Shown one piece after another: positions 8,000 through 17,750 of a stretch of 64,000 nt of DNA. The stretch is taken from positions 496,001 through 560,000 of the forward strand of contig NZ_BMDS01000001.1 of NCBI RefSeq assembly GCF_014635905.1, written 5' to 3'. Position 1 is the first letter of the stretch; the number at the start of each line of letters is the position of its first letter. This stretch comes from Limosilactobacillus caviae. GTDB taxonomy: Bacteria; Bacillota; Bacilli; Lactobacillales; Lactobacillaceae. The notes under the pieces were generated by a model, which had not been told where the DNA came from, did no database searches, and worked only from the letters and a program-made list of their open reading frames with translations. Position numbers and translations under genes: made by a program.

Positions 8000-8857
8000 T
8001 TATTTAGCTAGGTAAATCTGTTCATCAATCAAATCAAATGAATGTAAATTAGCATTGACCTTACTAAGTGCATCATCTTGGCTAAGGTGTGCTTCTTGCC
8101 AGAATTTCTTGGAATTAGTTGCGCCATTTTTTTCACCAATAACGAGCAATTTAACTTCGGGGTACTCTGAGCGGAGCAATTGTAAAACGTCCCAGTCAGT
8201 CTTGCCTTTATCAGGGGCCCATGACATAATGACATACTCAATACCATTACCGTACTTTTTGATTGCAGCTAACGCATCTAATTTTTCAATTGTGGTAACG
8301 GGGTGTTTGCCAGTCTCATTTTCTTTAATCCATGCTTGATTATCTGTGGTATATATCTTTTGACTTGCATCATTATTACGTAATCCTTTCGAAATATAAC
8401 CATTACCAGCCATAATTTCGAGTGTGGGCGCACCTGCTAAGTAATCAGAAAGAGCTTTTGCAAATGGGGCATTAACATATGACCACATTCCGTATGTTTC
8501 TTCAAGGTAATCACGGTAATTACGTAATGCTTTATCTAATTTTGGTAATGCTTCACTGTACTTATTCCAGAGTTTATCCCCACGTGGATCTCCTTGTGGA
8601 AACTGACTATTAACCTGTTGGAAGATCGTATCTTGAATATTATCCGGTAATAGCAATTGTGGTAATGGCTGAGGAAGAAGGCCGTTTTTTAATAAGCGGT
8701 CACTTTCTAATACATTGTTAATTAGGTATTTAATGGGCGGAAAGTTGTCAAAAAGGTCACGGTAAGTTGTTAGTTCTTGGATGTATGCCGGTTCGTTAAC
8801 AACTTGGTGGGCCTTTTTTACTCTTTTCTTTAATTGTTTTAATTTTTTAGGATTCAT
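8000..8857 (-). CDS. SAM-methyltransferase-like protein
   Basis: 285 residues, no membrane segment. The N-terminal half is helical and basic at its beginning. From about residue 140 a Rossmann-like domain starts with TLEIMAGNGYIS, resembling methyltransferase motif I, followed by an acidic residue after the next strand (YTTDN) and VIMSWAP, a plausible motif IV. The substrate is unknown. It lies ten bases downstream of an XRE regulator gene with AAGGAG as its ribosome site, so the two form an operon and may be functionally linked. Confidence 0.7.
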   Translation of the reverse strand: MNPKKLKQLKKRVKKAHQVVNEPAYIQELTTYRDLFDNFPPIKYLINNVLESDRLLKNGLLPQPLPQLLLPDNIQDTIFQQVNSQFPQGDPRGDKLWNKYSEALPKLDKALRNYRDYLEETYGMWSYVNAPFAKALSDYLAGAPTLEIMAGNGYISKGLRNNDASQKIYTTDNQAWIKENETGKHPVTTIEKLDALAAIKKYGNGIEYVIMSWAPDKGKTDWDVLQLLRSEYPEVKLLVIGEKNGATNSKKFWQEAHLSQDDALSKVNANLHSFDLIDEQIYLAK

Positions 8858-8867
8858 TAGCTACTCC

Positions 8868-9281
8868 TTATTTAAGCTTTAAGTCTAATTGCTCCTGTTT
8901 ACCATAGAAGGTATCTGTATCGCGACGATTGTGCCGTCCTTTTAGGTAGCCGTCAATTAATTGAAAAATCTCATAGCGGTCATCACTCGAAAGAATTGTC
9001 TGATTGAATGAAAGATTTTTGCTTGAAAAGAATAGTTTTGCCAAGTCAAAATCATCACGATCGGTTTTTCCAGTAAGATAGTCAAGACTAACATCGAAAA
9101 ATTCGGCTAATTTTCTTGCTTCAACATATGATGGTGTCCGAATACCGCGTTCCCAGTTACCAATCTGTGAAGCAGTATTAGGCTTTTCGTTTGGACCAAG
9201 ATTTTCATTGAGATGGGTAGCAAGCTCTTTGAGGGTAATCTTTTGACCCTTCCGTAGTGCTCGTAGGCGTTCTGGAAACAT
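8868..9281 (-). CDS. XRE-family transcriptional regulator
   Basis: 137 residues with an N-terminal helix-turn-helix (residues 5-68: LRALRKGQKITLKELATHL, then TASQIGNWERG and DVSLDYLTGKTD). The remainder is a short C-terminal segment of unknown role. It is the first gene of a two-gene operon with the methyltransferase-like protein and probably regulates itself. The start is preceded by AGGGAG. Confidence 0.88.
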   Translation of the reverse strand: MFPERLRALRKGQKITLKELATHLNENLGPNEKPNTASQIGNWERGIRTPSYVEARKLAEFFDVSLDYLTGKTDRDDFDLAKLFFSSKNLSFNQTILSSDDRYEIFQLIDGYLKGRHNRRDTDTFYGKQEQLDLKLK

Positions 9282-9401
9282 TATTTCACTCCCTTAGTGT
9301 ATCATTATCTATTTTAACATTAGCACAGGGATTTTGGATAAAAAGAATATGCAAAGTAACGGAAAGTGTGCTAAACTATCAGCATTGACCAAAAATACAA
9401 C

Positions 9402-10382
9402 ATGGGGTTAATTATTTTGAAAAAAGAAATAAAAAAGAAAAAATGGCATCCGTGGCGCTGGGTTATTAGCATTGTAGCAGTAATAACGGTTATAATTTTT
9501 GCTGCTAGTTGTTACTTTTTCTCCGTTGCAATGGTTCCAGGACATAAAGATTTTATAAATAACTCAACTAAGATATCACGTAATGATCCATTGTATGAGC
9601 AAAAAATGTGGTTTAAGCACACTGATAAGCAAAAATGGACGATGAAGTCAGCAAGTGGTAATTATAAACTAGTGGCCGACTATATCCCGGCTTCTAAACC
9701 TACAACTAAAAATGTAGTAATCGCCCATGGCTTTATGGGGGATAAGGAAAAAATGGGCGAGTATGCCGCACTTTTTCATCAAATGGGGTATAATGTTTTA
9801 ATGCCAGATGCACGAGCTCATGGTCAAAGCCAAGGAAAGTATATTGGTTATGGTTGGCCAGAACGTTATGATATCCGAAAATGGATTAATAAACTTATTC
9901 GTCATAACGGGGATGATAGTCAGGTAGTCTTGTTTGGTGTCAGCATGGGTGGTGCAACGACAATGATGACCAGTGGAATTAACCTCCCTCCCCAAGTAAA
10001 GGCATTCGTGGAAGACTGTGGATATACTAGCCTTAATGATGAGCTGAATTACGAAGCCGGTAACCTTTATGGGATTCCTAAGTTTTTACGAGTACCATTA
10101 ATAGGGACGATGAGTTTAATTAATAGGATAAAGAACGGTTTCCTTATTCGGGATGCCAGCTCACTTAATATGTTGCACAATAATCATCGTCCAATGTTAT
10201 TTATTCATGGTGCAAAGGATAATTTTGTTCCTACCGAAATGGTTTATCGTAACTATCAGGCAACTAGAGGAAGTAAAGAACTATGGGTTGTTCCAGGAGC
10301 GGGGCACGCAAAGTCGTATGCTACACATCCTAGCGAATATCGTCGCCATCTGATAAAATTTTTAAACCAGTATATTAAATAA
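9402..10382 (+). CDS. Membrane-anchored alpha/beta hydrolase
   Basis: About 320-326 residues. A lysine-rich N-terminus and one membrane helix (about residues 19-40) anchor an extracellular alpha/beta hydrolase domain. The oxyanion region is AHGFMGDK, the nucleophile elbow GVSMGG, the acid FIHGAKDNFVP and the histidine GAGHAKSY, so the triad is complete. ATG 9402 lacks a ribosome site; TTG 9417 with GGGG nine bases ahead is a credible alternative start. Family members are esterases or peptidases at the cell surface; the substrate is unknown. It is followed by a DUF1304 gene 13 bases on. Confidence 0.88.
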   Translation: MGLIILKKEIKKKKWHPWRWVISIVAVITVIIFAASCYFFSVAMVPGHKDFINNSTKISRNDPLYEQKMWFKHTDKQKWTMKSASGNYKLVADYIPASKPTTKNVVIAHGFMGDKEKMGEYAALFHQMGYNVLMPDARAHGQSQGKYIGYGWPERYDIRKWINKLIRHNGDDSQVVLFGVSMGGATTMMTSGINLPPQVKAFVEDCGYTSLNDELNYEAGNLYGIPKFLRVPLIGTMSLINRIKNGFLIRDASSLNMLHNNHRPMLFIHGAKDNFVPTEMVYRNYQATRGSKELWVVPGAGHAKSYATHPSEYRRHLIKFLNQYIK

Positions 10383-10395
10383 TTGGAGGAGAAAA

Positions 10396-10752
10396 ATGCT
10401 TGCGATTATTGTTACGATGTTTGTTGCAATTGAACATTTAGGAATTATGGCCTTAGAAATTTGGGGGAATCCAGCCCAACAGGCAAAGGCTTTTGATTTA
10501 CCACTTAAGTTTACGCAACAGCATGAAGCACGGGTCTCATTTGCTAATCAAGGAATTTATAATGGGGCTTTAGGAGCGGCTATTATTGCTAGTTATTGGT
10601 TATTTAGCGGCGCAACCCTAGTGTTGGTATGGCAAATGCTGTTGGTGTTTGTGATGGTTGTTGCGTTATTCGGTGCGTTTACCGCTACTAAAAAGATTAT
10701 TCTCATTCAATTTTTACCAGCGTTAATCGCATTTTTACTCACATTTATTTAA
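10396..10752 (+). CDS. DUF1304 family membrane protein
   Basis: 118 residues, four membrane helices. The N-terminal IEHLGIMALEIWG and central FANQGIYNGALG are the conserved features of the DUF1304 family, whose function is unknown. GGAGGAG precedes the ATG. The short gap from the hydrolase gene and the terminator right after it make a two-gene operon. Confidence 0.88.
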   Translation: MLAIIVTMFVAIEHLGIMALEIWGNPAQQAKAFDLPLKFTQQHEARVSFANQGIYNGALGAAIIASYWLFSGATLVLVWQMLLVFVMVVALFGAFTATKKIILIQFLPALIAFLLTFI

Positions 10753-10757
10753 ACTAT

Positions 10758-10804
10758 AAAAAGGAAATTGCTCTGCAAGGGTTGTGGAGCAATTTCCTTT
10801 TTTT
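10758..10804. terminator. Bidirectional terminator
   Basis: AAAAGGAAATTGCTC pairs with GAGCAATTTCCTTTT across a 13-base loop. It lies between the convergent DUF1304 and antiporter genes and overlaps the antiporter stop codon. Confidence 0.9.
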
Positions 10805-12761
10805 AATCTAGTGATTGAGTATAAACTAACTCGTCAGTTGAAATTTGTTCGTTTAAAGCGTTCGCTAATTCTTGTGAAAATTGATCATCTGCTAGTCGCA
10901 TCTGAACATAGCTATGCTCAAGTTGAAATGCCTCAATAGATAGCGAAGTAATAAGATCACTATCCATCGAAATATCGCGCATGAAGAATCGTTTACGCTG
11001 GAAATATGTCCGGCGTACCATCGCAACTTCATTGGCATTTTGCGGGGTTTCGATAGAGTGAAGGTATTTATCAATTTCACGGTTAATTATTTCTAAGATG
11101 TCAGCTGTTTCAGCGCGTTGTTCCTCAGTTAATTGCTTTGGACCGATGTTATTTTGCGGCTCCTTTTTGAGATGTCGATGACGAATAAAACGCCATTTTA
11201 ATCGGTGCCATAAAATCACCCATAATTCAAGGAAGCTATGTTTGTGCATTCGGAAAATAGACCGTGTAACAAAGATAACTAGGATTTTAGCTTCTTTATC
11301 GGAAATGCGTCCTTCCTTATTGAGGCGGTCTAAAGTAGCTAATTCAATTTGATGCGTTTTTCCCATTAGTTGATTGTAAACATTGTGATTGAATTCATGG
11401 TACTGGGTCATCTGACTGCTTAGCTGGTCAATAACGATTGCTTTTTCTGGGGAATATTTTTCAGAAGAACGTAATTCGTTAATTGCATATTGGACTGTCT
11501 TAATAAGCTCTTTTTGGAACTCGCTCTTTGAATAGCTCTTAGACTTAGGCGGCAAAATAATAGGGTAGCCAATTGCACCTACAGCAATACTAATTAAAAT
11601 AACAATTGCCGCAATCAAGATCATTGAATTACGAAAAGTAAATTGATGATTATTAACTAATACTGGTAACGAGAAAGCTAACGCGAGAGTAATAGTCCCG
11701 TGAATACCACCTAGGGCCATTAAGAGACTATCGCGATTAATGTTGGTTGCATGGATGTTTACTAGTTTGAAACGGACCCAGAGGAATCTTAAGAGAGTGG
11801 CGATAATGTAAATAGCAAAGGCTAAGATAACAATTTCTCCTAGGTTTTTCAAAGAAGTTCGACCAAGGACCTGGGGAAGCATGACCCCCAAAAGGACGAA
11901 TACTAAACCATTCAATGCATCACTAATAATCGTCCAGATGGTAGTAGTTGCCATTTGCATTTTAGTTGAAGTTAAACGCATTCGATCATAAAGAATACTA
12001 TGAACGACCCCGGCAGCAACTACCGCAAGGATTCCGGAAAGGTGGAGTTCTTCGGCTAACCAATAAATAACAATTGGAGTCATTACATTAATTGGAATAA
12101 CAATTGAGCCAATGTCAACGTGTTTCCGCATTAAACTAGTTCGGAGACTAATTAATAGACTGCCTAGCACTGCTCCAAAAATGATTCCGCCAAAGAAAAC
12201 ATAAACAAAAATCCAGATCCCATGGCTAAGCGAAAACTGCCCAGACTTATATGTTTCAAGTGCTAAATCTAAAAGAACGATTCCTGATGCGTCGTTAAAG
12301 AGTGATTCATACTCAAGTGCACCGTTAACATTTTCCGGTACCTTCATATTGGTAGTAATCGACTTTACCGCAACGGCGTCAGTAGGAGTAACAATCGCGG
12401 CTAACATAAAAGCAAGTGCTAAAGGGAAAGTTTCCGGCAGTATCGCGTGTAAAAAGCCGCCGGTAATTAAGACGGTTACTAATGCTAATCCTACTGTCAT
12501 TGACAAAATCGACTTAATATTGCTCGAAAGATAACGGAAAGATTGGTTTTGACCATCATTAAACATTAACGGAGCGATTACTACCATCATGAATAACTCT
12601 GGATGCATTGTGAAGTTTGTTGCTTCAGTAGGCAGGGATGCTAAAAGAATTCCCGCAATAATTTGATAGATGGATAAAGGAATCTTAGGGTAGACGAGGT
12701 GTACAACATTAGCTGCAACAACTGCGGTTAATAGAAGAATAATTCCTAAAATCATTTCCAT
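10803..12761 (-). CDS. Na+/H+ antiporter, CPA1 family
   Basis: 652 residues. The first 400 or so form 12-13 membrane helices of a CPA1 exchanger, including the ion-binding signature ESLFNDASGIVL and the preceding TPTDAVAVKSI. The last 240 residues are a charged cytosolic tail rich in helices. It exchanges Na+ (or K+) for H+ and so serves pH and salt homeostasis. The gene stands alone, convergent with the DUF1304 gene. Confidence 0.92.
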   Translation of the reverse strand: MEMILGIILLLTAVVAANVVHLVYPKIPLSIYQIIAGILLASLPTEATNFTMHPELFMMVVIAPLMFNDGQNQSFRYLSSNIKSILSMTVGLALVTVLITGGFLHAILPETFPLALAFMLAAIVTPTDAVAVKSITTNMKVPENVNGALEYESLFNDASGIVLLDLALETYKSGQFSLSHGIWIFVYVFFGGIIFGAVLGSLLISLRTSLMRKHVDIGSIVIPINVMTPIVIYWLAEELHLSGILAVVAAGVVHSILYDRMRLTSTKMQMATTTIWTIISDALNGLVFVLLGVMLPQVLGRTSLKNLGEIVILAFAIYIIATLLRFLWVRFKLVNIHATNINRDSLLMALGGIHGTITLALAFSLPVLVNNHQFTFRNSMILIAAIVILISIAVGAIGYPIILPPKSKSYSKSEFQKELIKTVQYAINELRSSEKYSPEKAIVIDQLSSQMTQYHEFNHNVYNQLMGKTHQIELATLDRLNKEGRISDKEAKILVIFVTRSIFRMHKHSFLELWVILWHRLKWRFIRHRHLKKEPQNNIGPKQLTEEQRAETADILEIINREIDKYLHSIETPQNANEVAMVRRTYFQRKRFFMRDISMDSDLITSLSIEAFQLEHSYVQMRLADDQFSQELANALNEQISTDELVYTQSLD

Positions 12762-12835
12762 CAGATAATCACCTCACTTATGATTTAAGGTAGATAAGGG
12801 CTGGTGTTAAACTATCTACTAAATGCTCGTAAAAA

Positions 12836-12884
12836 TAGAGAGGCTGGAAGGAAACTTTTTTGTTTTCTCCCAGCCTTAACTCTT
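12836..12884 (-). terminator. Terminator of the DUF4870-like gene
   Basis: AGGCTGG and CCAGCCT arms with an inner GGAAAC/GTTTTC pairing. On the minus strand a T-rich stretch follows. It belongs to the recurrent GAGGC-type hairpins seen elsewhere in the window. Confidence 0.75.
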
Positions 12885-12902
12885 TTACCGATAATCTTAA
12901 AA

Positions 12903-13244
12903 TTACTCACGTCCAATGAGCATCTTAACGGCCATTGCAATATTGTAAATGAACAATAAAAGGGCTAATAAAAGAGCAAATGTTAGCAGGATACCAAATA
13001 ATGCGCCTCCATGAAAATCAGCTGGATTTAACGAAAAGACGCTAAAGACTAGAATAGCTGCAATTACATATAATAATGGGAATATCTGACTCCAAAAAGC
13101 ATACCGCGCATTCTTGACAATCGTAGGTCGATCACTATTCTTAGCGATAATCCAAACAATTAAGGGAAATATAACTGGTAAGAAAATGATGCTTAAATAT
13201 GATAGGGCATTGACAATCCGATCAGTTAAGTTATTATCCTTCAC
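12903..13244 (-). CDS. Small membrane protein, DUF4870-like
   Basis: 113 residues from GTG 13244 (AGAAAGGAC lies seven bases upstream; a longer frame to 13298 has no such site). Three membrane helices with an internal hydrophilic loop (AKNSDRPTIVKNARYAFWSQI). The pattern of a first helix ending in WII, a basic loop, then two helices resembles DUF4870 proteins. The function is unknown. It lies just downstream of the ykoC-like gene with a 40-base gap and could be read through from that operon. Confidence 0.7.
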   Translation of the reverse strand: MKDNNLTDRIVNALSYLSIIFLPVIFPLIVWIIAKNSDRPTIVKNARYAFWSQIFPLLYVIAAILVFSVFSLNPADFHGGALFGILLTFALLLALLLFIYNIAMAVKMLIGRE

Positions 13245-13284
13245 TATATCAGTCCTTTCTTTTAGCATATTATCGCATGAAAAC

Positions 13285-13938
13285 TTAAGGGAGTGCAATT
13301 ACAATTATCTGAATAAGGATAAGAATACTAGAAAAATAAACCCAATCGCGAGTAGTAATAGGAATTTTAACAGTTATCGTTCGTGCTTGTCCTTCTACAA
13401 AGCCGTGTGACTCCATTGCCTGAGCTAATTGATCAGACCACTGGATAGCAACTAGAATCGCCTTAAAGTAAAGGGTAGGCGACCACCAATGTAAATTAAC
13501 ACCCCGCATATGGCCAGCAGTATAAATAGTTGTAACAGCTTGCTTCATTTTCGGAATGAGGTTGAGTGCAGCTAGTACGCCATAAGCATATTTGCTGGGG
13601 AGATGGCAATTTTGTTCTAATGAACGAGCAAGGGTTAAAGTATTTGTCGTGAAAGTAAAGACGGTACCAAGACAAACGTAGACATATAGCCGGCTAAATA
13701 GAACAGTACCATCAAATAGACTGTGGCCGGGACTAAAGAGGACAATAGTAATAAAAATAGCAAGAGCTGGAAAAAGCGGAACAAAAACTAACCAGCAAAA
13801 CTGCCGCCAGTGAAATCGGTAGTGCATGAGGATTATTAAACATATTATGATGACAATTAAATTGACCCATAGTTTAGTTATAAAAGTTAATTCGAGCGAA
13901 AGAAAAATAACAAGAAATAATTTTAAACTAGGATTCAT
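13285..13938 (-). CDS. ykoC: ECF-type transporter transmembrane subunit (YkoC/EcfT)
   Basis: About 217 residues with five to six membrane helices, CbiQ/EcfT family. The two cytoplasmic coupling motifs are recognisable: AGHMRGVN (residues about 143-150) and AMESHGF (about 185-191). The second has His where Arg is usual. ATG 13938 is chosen because TTGGAGG fits it. The start overlaps the ATPase gene end by 11 bases. With YkoD (ATPases) and YkoE (membrane partner) it forms the thiamine-precursor (HMP) transporter controlled by the upstream TPP riboswitch. Confidence 0.88.
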   Translation of the reverse strand: MNPSLKLFLVIFLSLELTFITKLWVNLIVIIICLIILMHYRFHWRQFCWLVFVPLFPALAIFITIVLFSPGHSLFDGTVLFSRLYVYVCLGTVFTFTTNTLTLARSLEQNCHLPSKYAYGVLAALNLIPKMKQAVTTIYTAGHMRGVNLHWWSPTLYFKAILVAIQWSDQLAQAMESHGFVEGQARTITVKIPITTRDWVYFSSILILIQIIVIALP

Positions 13939-15310
13939 AGCTGCCTCCAACATATTTAAGATGCTGCTGATTCATTTTAAGATGGAAATCAATAAAACCA
14001 TCGAGACCATTTAATTGATGGCTGATGATAAGCAGGGTTTGTGGCTTTTTTGTCTGGGCATCCTTGATTAGCTGGAGAACGTTTTTTAGGGAGCCTGGAT
14101 CTAAGCCGGTAAATGGCTCATCTAATAATAGGATATCCTGTCCCCGCATTAACATAAGCAGGATTTGAAGCTTTTTCTTTTGCCCCCCGCTTAATGAATA
14201 AACAATTTGCTCCTCTCGACCAGTTAATCCAAGCAGTTTCAACGCGCTTTGTACTTGCTGATGATTAAAATAAGGATTTTGACTGGTTTTAAGAGCTAAA
14301 GCCAGTTCTTCGCCAACTGTTACGTTTAAGAATTGATCATTAGCATGTTGAAATACTAAGCCAAGATGACGGTAATATTTCCCAGGTGATAATTTCTGAA
14401 TATTTGCTCTTTCATATGTAATAGTTCCCTTATATTTTAAAAGCCGAGCGATAGCCTTGAAAAGGGTCGATTTACCAATCCCATTTGGCCCCGTTACTAG
14501 GGTCGTTTTATTCTTAATAAATGCTAGATCAGTCGGTAAAAGCAGATTTTGATTACCCCGCTTTATTGATAGGTGGTCAAAATTAATAATTGCCGGTAGA
14601 TCTGATGTCGGCAGACTAGTAGTTAGTTTTTGATTAATGCCTTTTTGCAAAAGGTGAGCACTATCTTTTACGGAAAGTTGAGAAAGGCAGCCATTAGTTA
14701 AATGCCAAACAAGCGGCTGAAGTTGTTGGTAGCCATGTAGATCGTGATCAGTCATGATGATTGTTGTATGGTAATCATTATTGATCTGTCTTAATTGTTT
14801 TAGAATAAATTGCCGGTTTTCTTCATCAACGTTAGCAAATGGTTCATCTAATAATAGAATATCGGGTTGCATTGCCATTGTGACAGCTAAAGCAACTCGT
14901 TGCTGTTGACCACCAGAAAGAGTAGATATTAAGCGATTAGCTAGTGGTTGGACATTGCCAAAGTTTAAAGCGCGGTTAATCCTTGCTGGAATTTGCTGAG
15001 TTGGTACCTGACAATTTTCTAGAGTAAATTCTAATTCATGACGCGGGGTATCAAGGGCGAACTGCATCAGCGGGTCTTGGAAAACTATTCCGACCTGTGC
15101 ACCCGTTGGAATATCGACAGTACCTGTAACTATTTTCCCGCCATACTTAGGAAGAAGCCCGGCTATTAACTTAAGAATTGTAGATTTACCGCTTCCCGAA
15201 ATTCCGGTAAGCAGGTGAATCTTTCCCTCTTTAAATTCAGTATTAATATTTTTTAGTATTGATTGGTCGTCAAAGTTAAATGAAAGATTTTTAAAGTTAA
15301 TATTTGTCAT
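13928..15310 (-). CDS. ykoD: Duplicated ABC ATPase of the HMP/thiamine transporter
   Basis: 460 residues with two ABC cassettes in one chain. The first has Walker A GISGSGKST, signature LSGGQQQR and Walker B ILLLDEPF. The second (from about residue 240) has GPNGIGKST, LSGGQKKK and ILLLDEPF. This tandem form replaces the separate EcfA1/EcfA2 pair in YkoD-type systems. It hydrolyses ATP to drive thiamine-precursor uptake. It starts four bases after the ykoE stop and overlaps ykoC, giving a tight ykoEDC operon. Confidence 0.92.
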   Translation of the reverse strand: MTNINFKNLSFNFDDQSILKNINTEFKEGKIHLLTGISGSGKSTILKLIAGLLPKYGGKIVTGTVDIPTGAQVGIVFQDPLMQFALDTPRHELEFTLENCQVPTQQIPARINRALNFGNVQPLANRLISTLSGGQQQRVALAVTMAMQPDILLLDEPFANVDEENRQFILKQLRQINNDYHTTIIMTDHDLHGYQQLQPLVWHLTNGCLSQLSVKDSAHLLQKGINQKLTTSLPTSDLPAIINFDHLSIKRGNQNLLLPTDLAFIKNKTTLVTGPNGIGKSTLFKAIARLLKYKGTITYERANIQKLSPGKYYRHLGLVFQHANDQFLNVTVGEELALALKTSQNPYFNHQQVQSALKLLGLTGREEQIVYSLSGGQKKKLQILLMLMRGQDILLLDEPFTGLDPGSLKNVLQLIKDAQTKKPQTLLIISHQLNGLDGFIDFHLKMNQQHLKYVGGSYES

Positions 15311-15314
15311 AGCT

Positions 15315-15875
15315 TTATTGTTTAATTAGGTGTGCACGTTGCAAAAGGTTAGCAATTAGTTTAACAAGAATACCAGAGAAAACAAACATTGAAACAAAAC
15401 GGGCAATCAGCATAATTGTTAACATTTGCCCACTGAAATGATTGTACCCATTTCTAAACCAATCCCAGCCGAAAGTAATAAAGGTAAGAGTGAGAGATGA
15501 AATCAAAAGCGTTAGCCAATTGTACATTCGATAGAGAGTAAAAGTGAACCCTAACTCAGCACCTATTCCTTGAACGGCCCCTGAAATTAGATTGGCAGCG
15601 CCCCATTGATCACCGAGAAACATTTCAATAGCTGCTCCTAGGAATTCACCAAGGAAAGCAGCCCCTGGTGTTTTAAGTAAGAATCCGGCAAGCGGACCAG
15701 CCATACACCAAATTCCCATTGTAAGATCATTAGCCATTGGACCATAACCGATTGGTGTTAAGAGAATCGTTAATCCGTTATAAACAAAGCCAGCTGCAAA
15801 GTAAATAACACCAAAGATTATTCCAATTAGTGCAAGTAAAATAATATCGCGCAAATGTAATGAACGTTTAGTCAT
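15315..15875 (-). CDS. ykoE: Thiamine-precursor transporter membrane subunit YkoE
   Basis: 186 residues, five to six membrane helices, YkoE family (the substrate-contacting S-like component for hydroxymethylpyrimidine/thiamine). Typical stretches are GYGPMANDLTMGIWCMAGPLAG and LISGAVQGIGAELGF. It is first in the operon with ykoD and ykoC. A TPP riboswitch and its terminator lie directly upstream, which supports the substrate assignment strongly. AAGGAG precedes the ATG. Confidence 0.92.
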   Translation of the reverse strand: MTKRSLHLRDIILLALIGIIFGVIYFAAGFVYNGLTILLTPIGYGPMANDLTMGIWCMAGPLAGFLLKTPGAAFLGEFLGAAIEMFLGDQWGAANLISGAVQGIGAELGFTFTLYRMYNWLTLLISSLTLTFITFGWDWFRNGYNHFSGQMLTIMLIARFVSMFVFSGILVKLIANLLQRAHLIKQ

Positions 15876-15905
15876 AATTAAAACTCCTTAATTATTAATA
15901 AGGGC

Positions 15906-15938
15906 AAAAAAACTCCATGACAAAAAATCATGGAGTTA
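15906..15938 (-). terminator. Riboswitch-controlled terminator of ykoEDC
   Basis: On the minus strand AACTCCATGA pairs with TCATGGAGTT, followed by TTTTTT. It lies between the TPP riboswitch and ykoE and is the expected expression platform, forming when TPP is bound. Confidence 0.88.
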
Positions 15939-15954
15939 ATAATTAAGTTAATAT

Positions 15955-16030
15955 CACTGAATCTCCCTTCGCTGGTATTAACCAGAGCAGGTTCAATGGG
16001 TATTATCTCAGCCGTTTGGCACCCCAGATT
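15955..16030 (-). promoter_or_regulatory. TPP riboswitch (THI element)
   Basis: Read on the minus strand, the conserved core is complete. It runs GGGGTGCC, GGCTGAGA, ACCC, GAACCTG, CTGGTTAATACCAGCG and AAGGGA. It binds thiamine pyrophosphate and shuts off the following ykoEDC operon through the adjacent terminator. Confidence 0.96.
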
Positions 16031-16167
16031 TATTCTCCATTATCATAGCTAAAAAATAATATGAATGCAAATTAATTTTTTATAGAGACCATTATATTTA
16101 ACAAATAGTGAAAGTAGTTGTATACTATTTATATTTTATGAATATTTATTAAAAAAGAAGTGGTTAT

Positions 16168-17679
16168 ATGAATAAAGATACAATGAAGGGAATTGGATTA
16201 ACTAGTTTAGTCCTTATGATTTTTTCGTCAATTTATGGATTTAGTAATTCTTTAAATGCGTATTTTCAAATGGGATATGCAAGTATTATTTGGTATGTAA
16301 TTGCGGCACTGCTGTTTTTTGTTCCGTCTTCAATTATGTTTGCTGAATATGGGGCAACTTTTAAAGCAGCTCGTGGTGGGATTTTTTCATGGTTGCGAGG
16401 ATCGATTGGTGAAAAGCCTGCTTTTATTGGTAGTTTTATTTGGTTAGCTGCTTGGGTTGTGTGGTTGGTTTCATCGACTCAATTTTTTCTCGTTTCAGTA
16501 TCAACAATGATTTCTGGGACAGATGAAACACAGAGTTGGCACCTATTTGGTTTAGGAGCTAATGAGACGTTAGGAATTCTTGAAATTATTTTCTTATTTG
16601 CTGTGACGTTAATTGCATCGCGTGGAATAGATAAAATTGCTAAAATAGCATCAATTTGTGGGATCTTTACTCTTGGTATCTCAGTATTATTTATTTTGAT
16701 TAGCTTATTAGTATGGGTACTTAATCATGGAACTCTTGCAGAGGCAGTTACGCCAACGGCAATGGTAAAATCACCTAATCCGCAGTTCCTGTCGCCGATT
16801 GCTGTGGTTTCATTTATCGTTTATGCATTATTTGCGTATGGTGGCATGGAAACAATGGCAGGGGTGATTGACGCGGTTCACAAACCAGAAAGAACTTTTC
16901 CACGGGCAATCATTTTAGCAACTATTATTATGACGGTTTTGTATATATTAACGATCTTTTTATGCGGAGTAACTGCTAACTGGCATCAGCTATTAGGCAA
17001 AAGTAATGTTAATTTGGCCAATGTTGAATATGTTTTAATTAATAATATGGGATATGTAATGGGAACTAAGCTAGGTGTTAGTCATTCAACCGCACTGACA
17101 ATTGGCCGGCTATTTGCTCAATTCACTGCATTGACTGATGTATTTGGCGGATTGGGAGCAGCGTTTGTAATGACGTATTCTCCAATTAAATCATTCATTG
17201 AAGGGTGTGATCCACGGTTATTGCCTAAGCGGCTGACAAAGTTAAATAATGTTAATATGCCGGCTTTTGCGATGTGGATGCAGGCAATCTTAGTTAGTGT
17301 AATTATCCTATTTATTTCATTTGGTGGCGATAATGCAGCCAAATTTTATACTGTTTTAACAGATATGATGAATGTTTCATCGTCGGCACCTTATTTATTT
17401 TTAATTGGTGCATTTCCATTCTTTAAGCAAAAGCAGGGGCTGGATCGTCCATTTGTCTTTTATAAAAATATGAAGGTAACATGGGTAGTTAGTATCATTG
17501 TTTGGCTCGTGGTTGCAATTGGAATTATTTTTACATGTATTGAGCCTATTTTGGAACACGATTATTCAACAGCTTTCTGGACTGCGTTTGGGCCGGTTTT
17601 CTTTGGATTATTAGCATGGTCTTTCTATACTTTTGCGGAGAAACGTGTATTAATTAAGAATGGACAAACGGAAATATAA
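16168..17679 (+). CDS. APC permease, glutamate/GABA-antiporter-like (YjeM type)
   Basis: 503 residues, about 12-14 membrane helices, APC superfamily. The N-terminal SSIYGFSNSLNAYFQMGYAS, the EYGATFKAARGGIFSW helix and the YGGMETMAGVIDAVHKPERTFPRA segment fit the YjeM branch of the glutamate/GABA exchanger family. The substrate is unproven. It is monocistronic, 70 bases ahead of a TauE/SafE gene; both could be one transcript. The ribosome site is AAGAAGTGG, modest. Confidence 0.85.
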   Translation: MNKDTMKGIGLTSLVLMIFSSIYGFSNSLNAYFQMGYASIIWYVIAALLFFVPSSIMFAEYGATFKAARGGIFSWLRGSIGEKPAFIGSFIWLAAWVVWLVSSTQFFLVSVSTMISGTDETQSWHLFGLGANETLGILEIIFLFAVTLIASRGIDKIAKIASICGIFTLGISVLFILISLLVWVLNHGTLAEAVTPTAMVKSPNPQFLSPIAVVSFIVYALFAYGGMETMAGVIDAVHKPERTFPRAIILATIIMTVLYILTIFLCGVTANWHQLLGKSNVNLANVEYVLINNMGYVMGTKLGVSHSTALTIGRLFAQFTALTDVFGGLGAAFVMTYSPIKSFIEGCDPRLLPKRLTKLNNVNMPAFAMWMQAILVSVIILFISFGGDNAAKFYTVLTDMMNVSSSAPYLFLIGAFPFFKQKQGLDRPFVFYKNMKVTWVVSIIVWLVVAIGIIFTCIEPILEHDYSTAFWTAFGPVFFGLLAWSFYTFAEKRVLIKNGQTEI

Positions 17680-17750
17680 ATAATAGCCTTTCCTTAACAC
17701 TGATTTATTATTACAATAAACACTAGTATTTAAAGGAATGGTCTTAATTA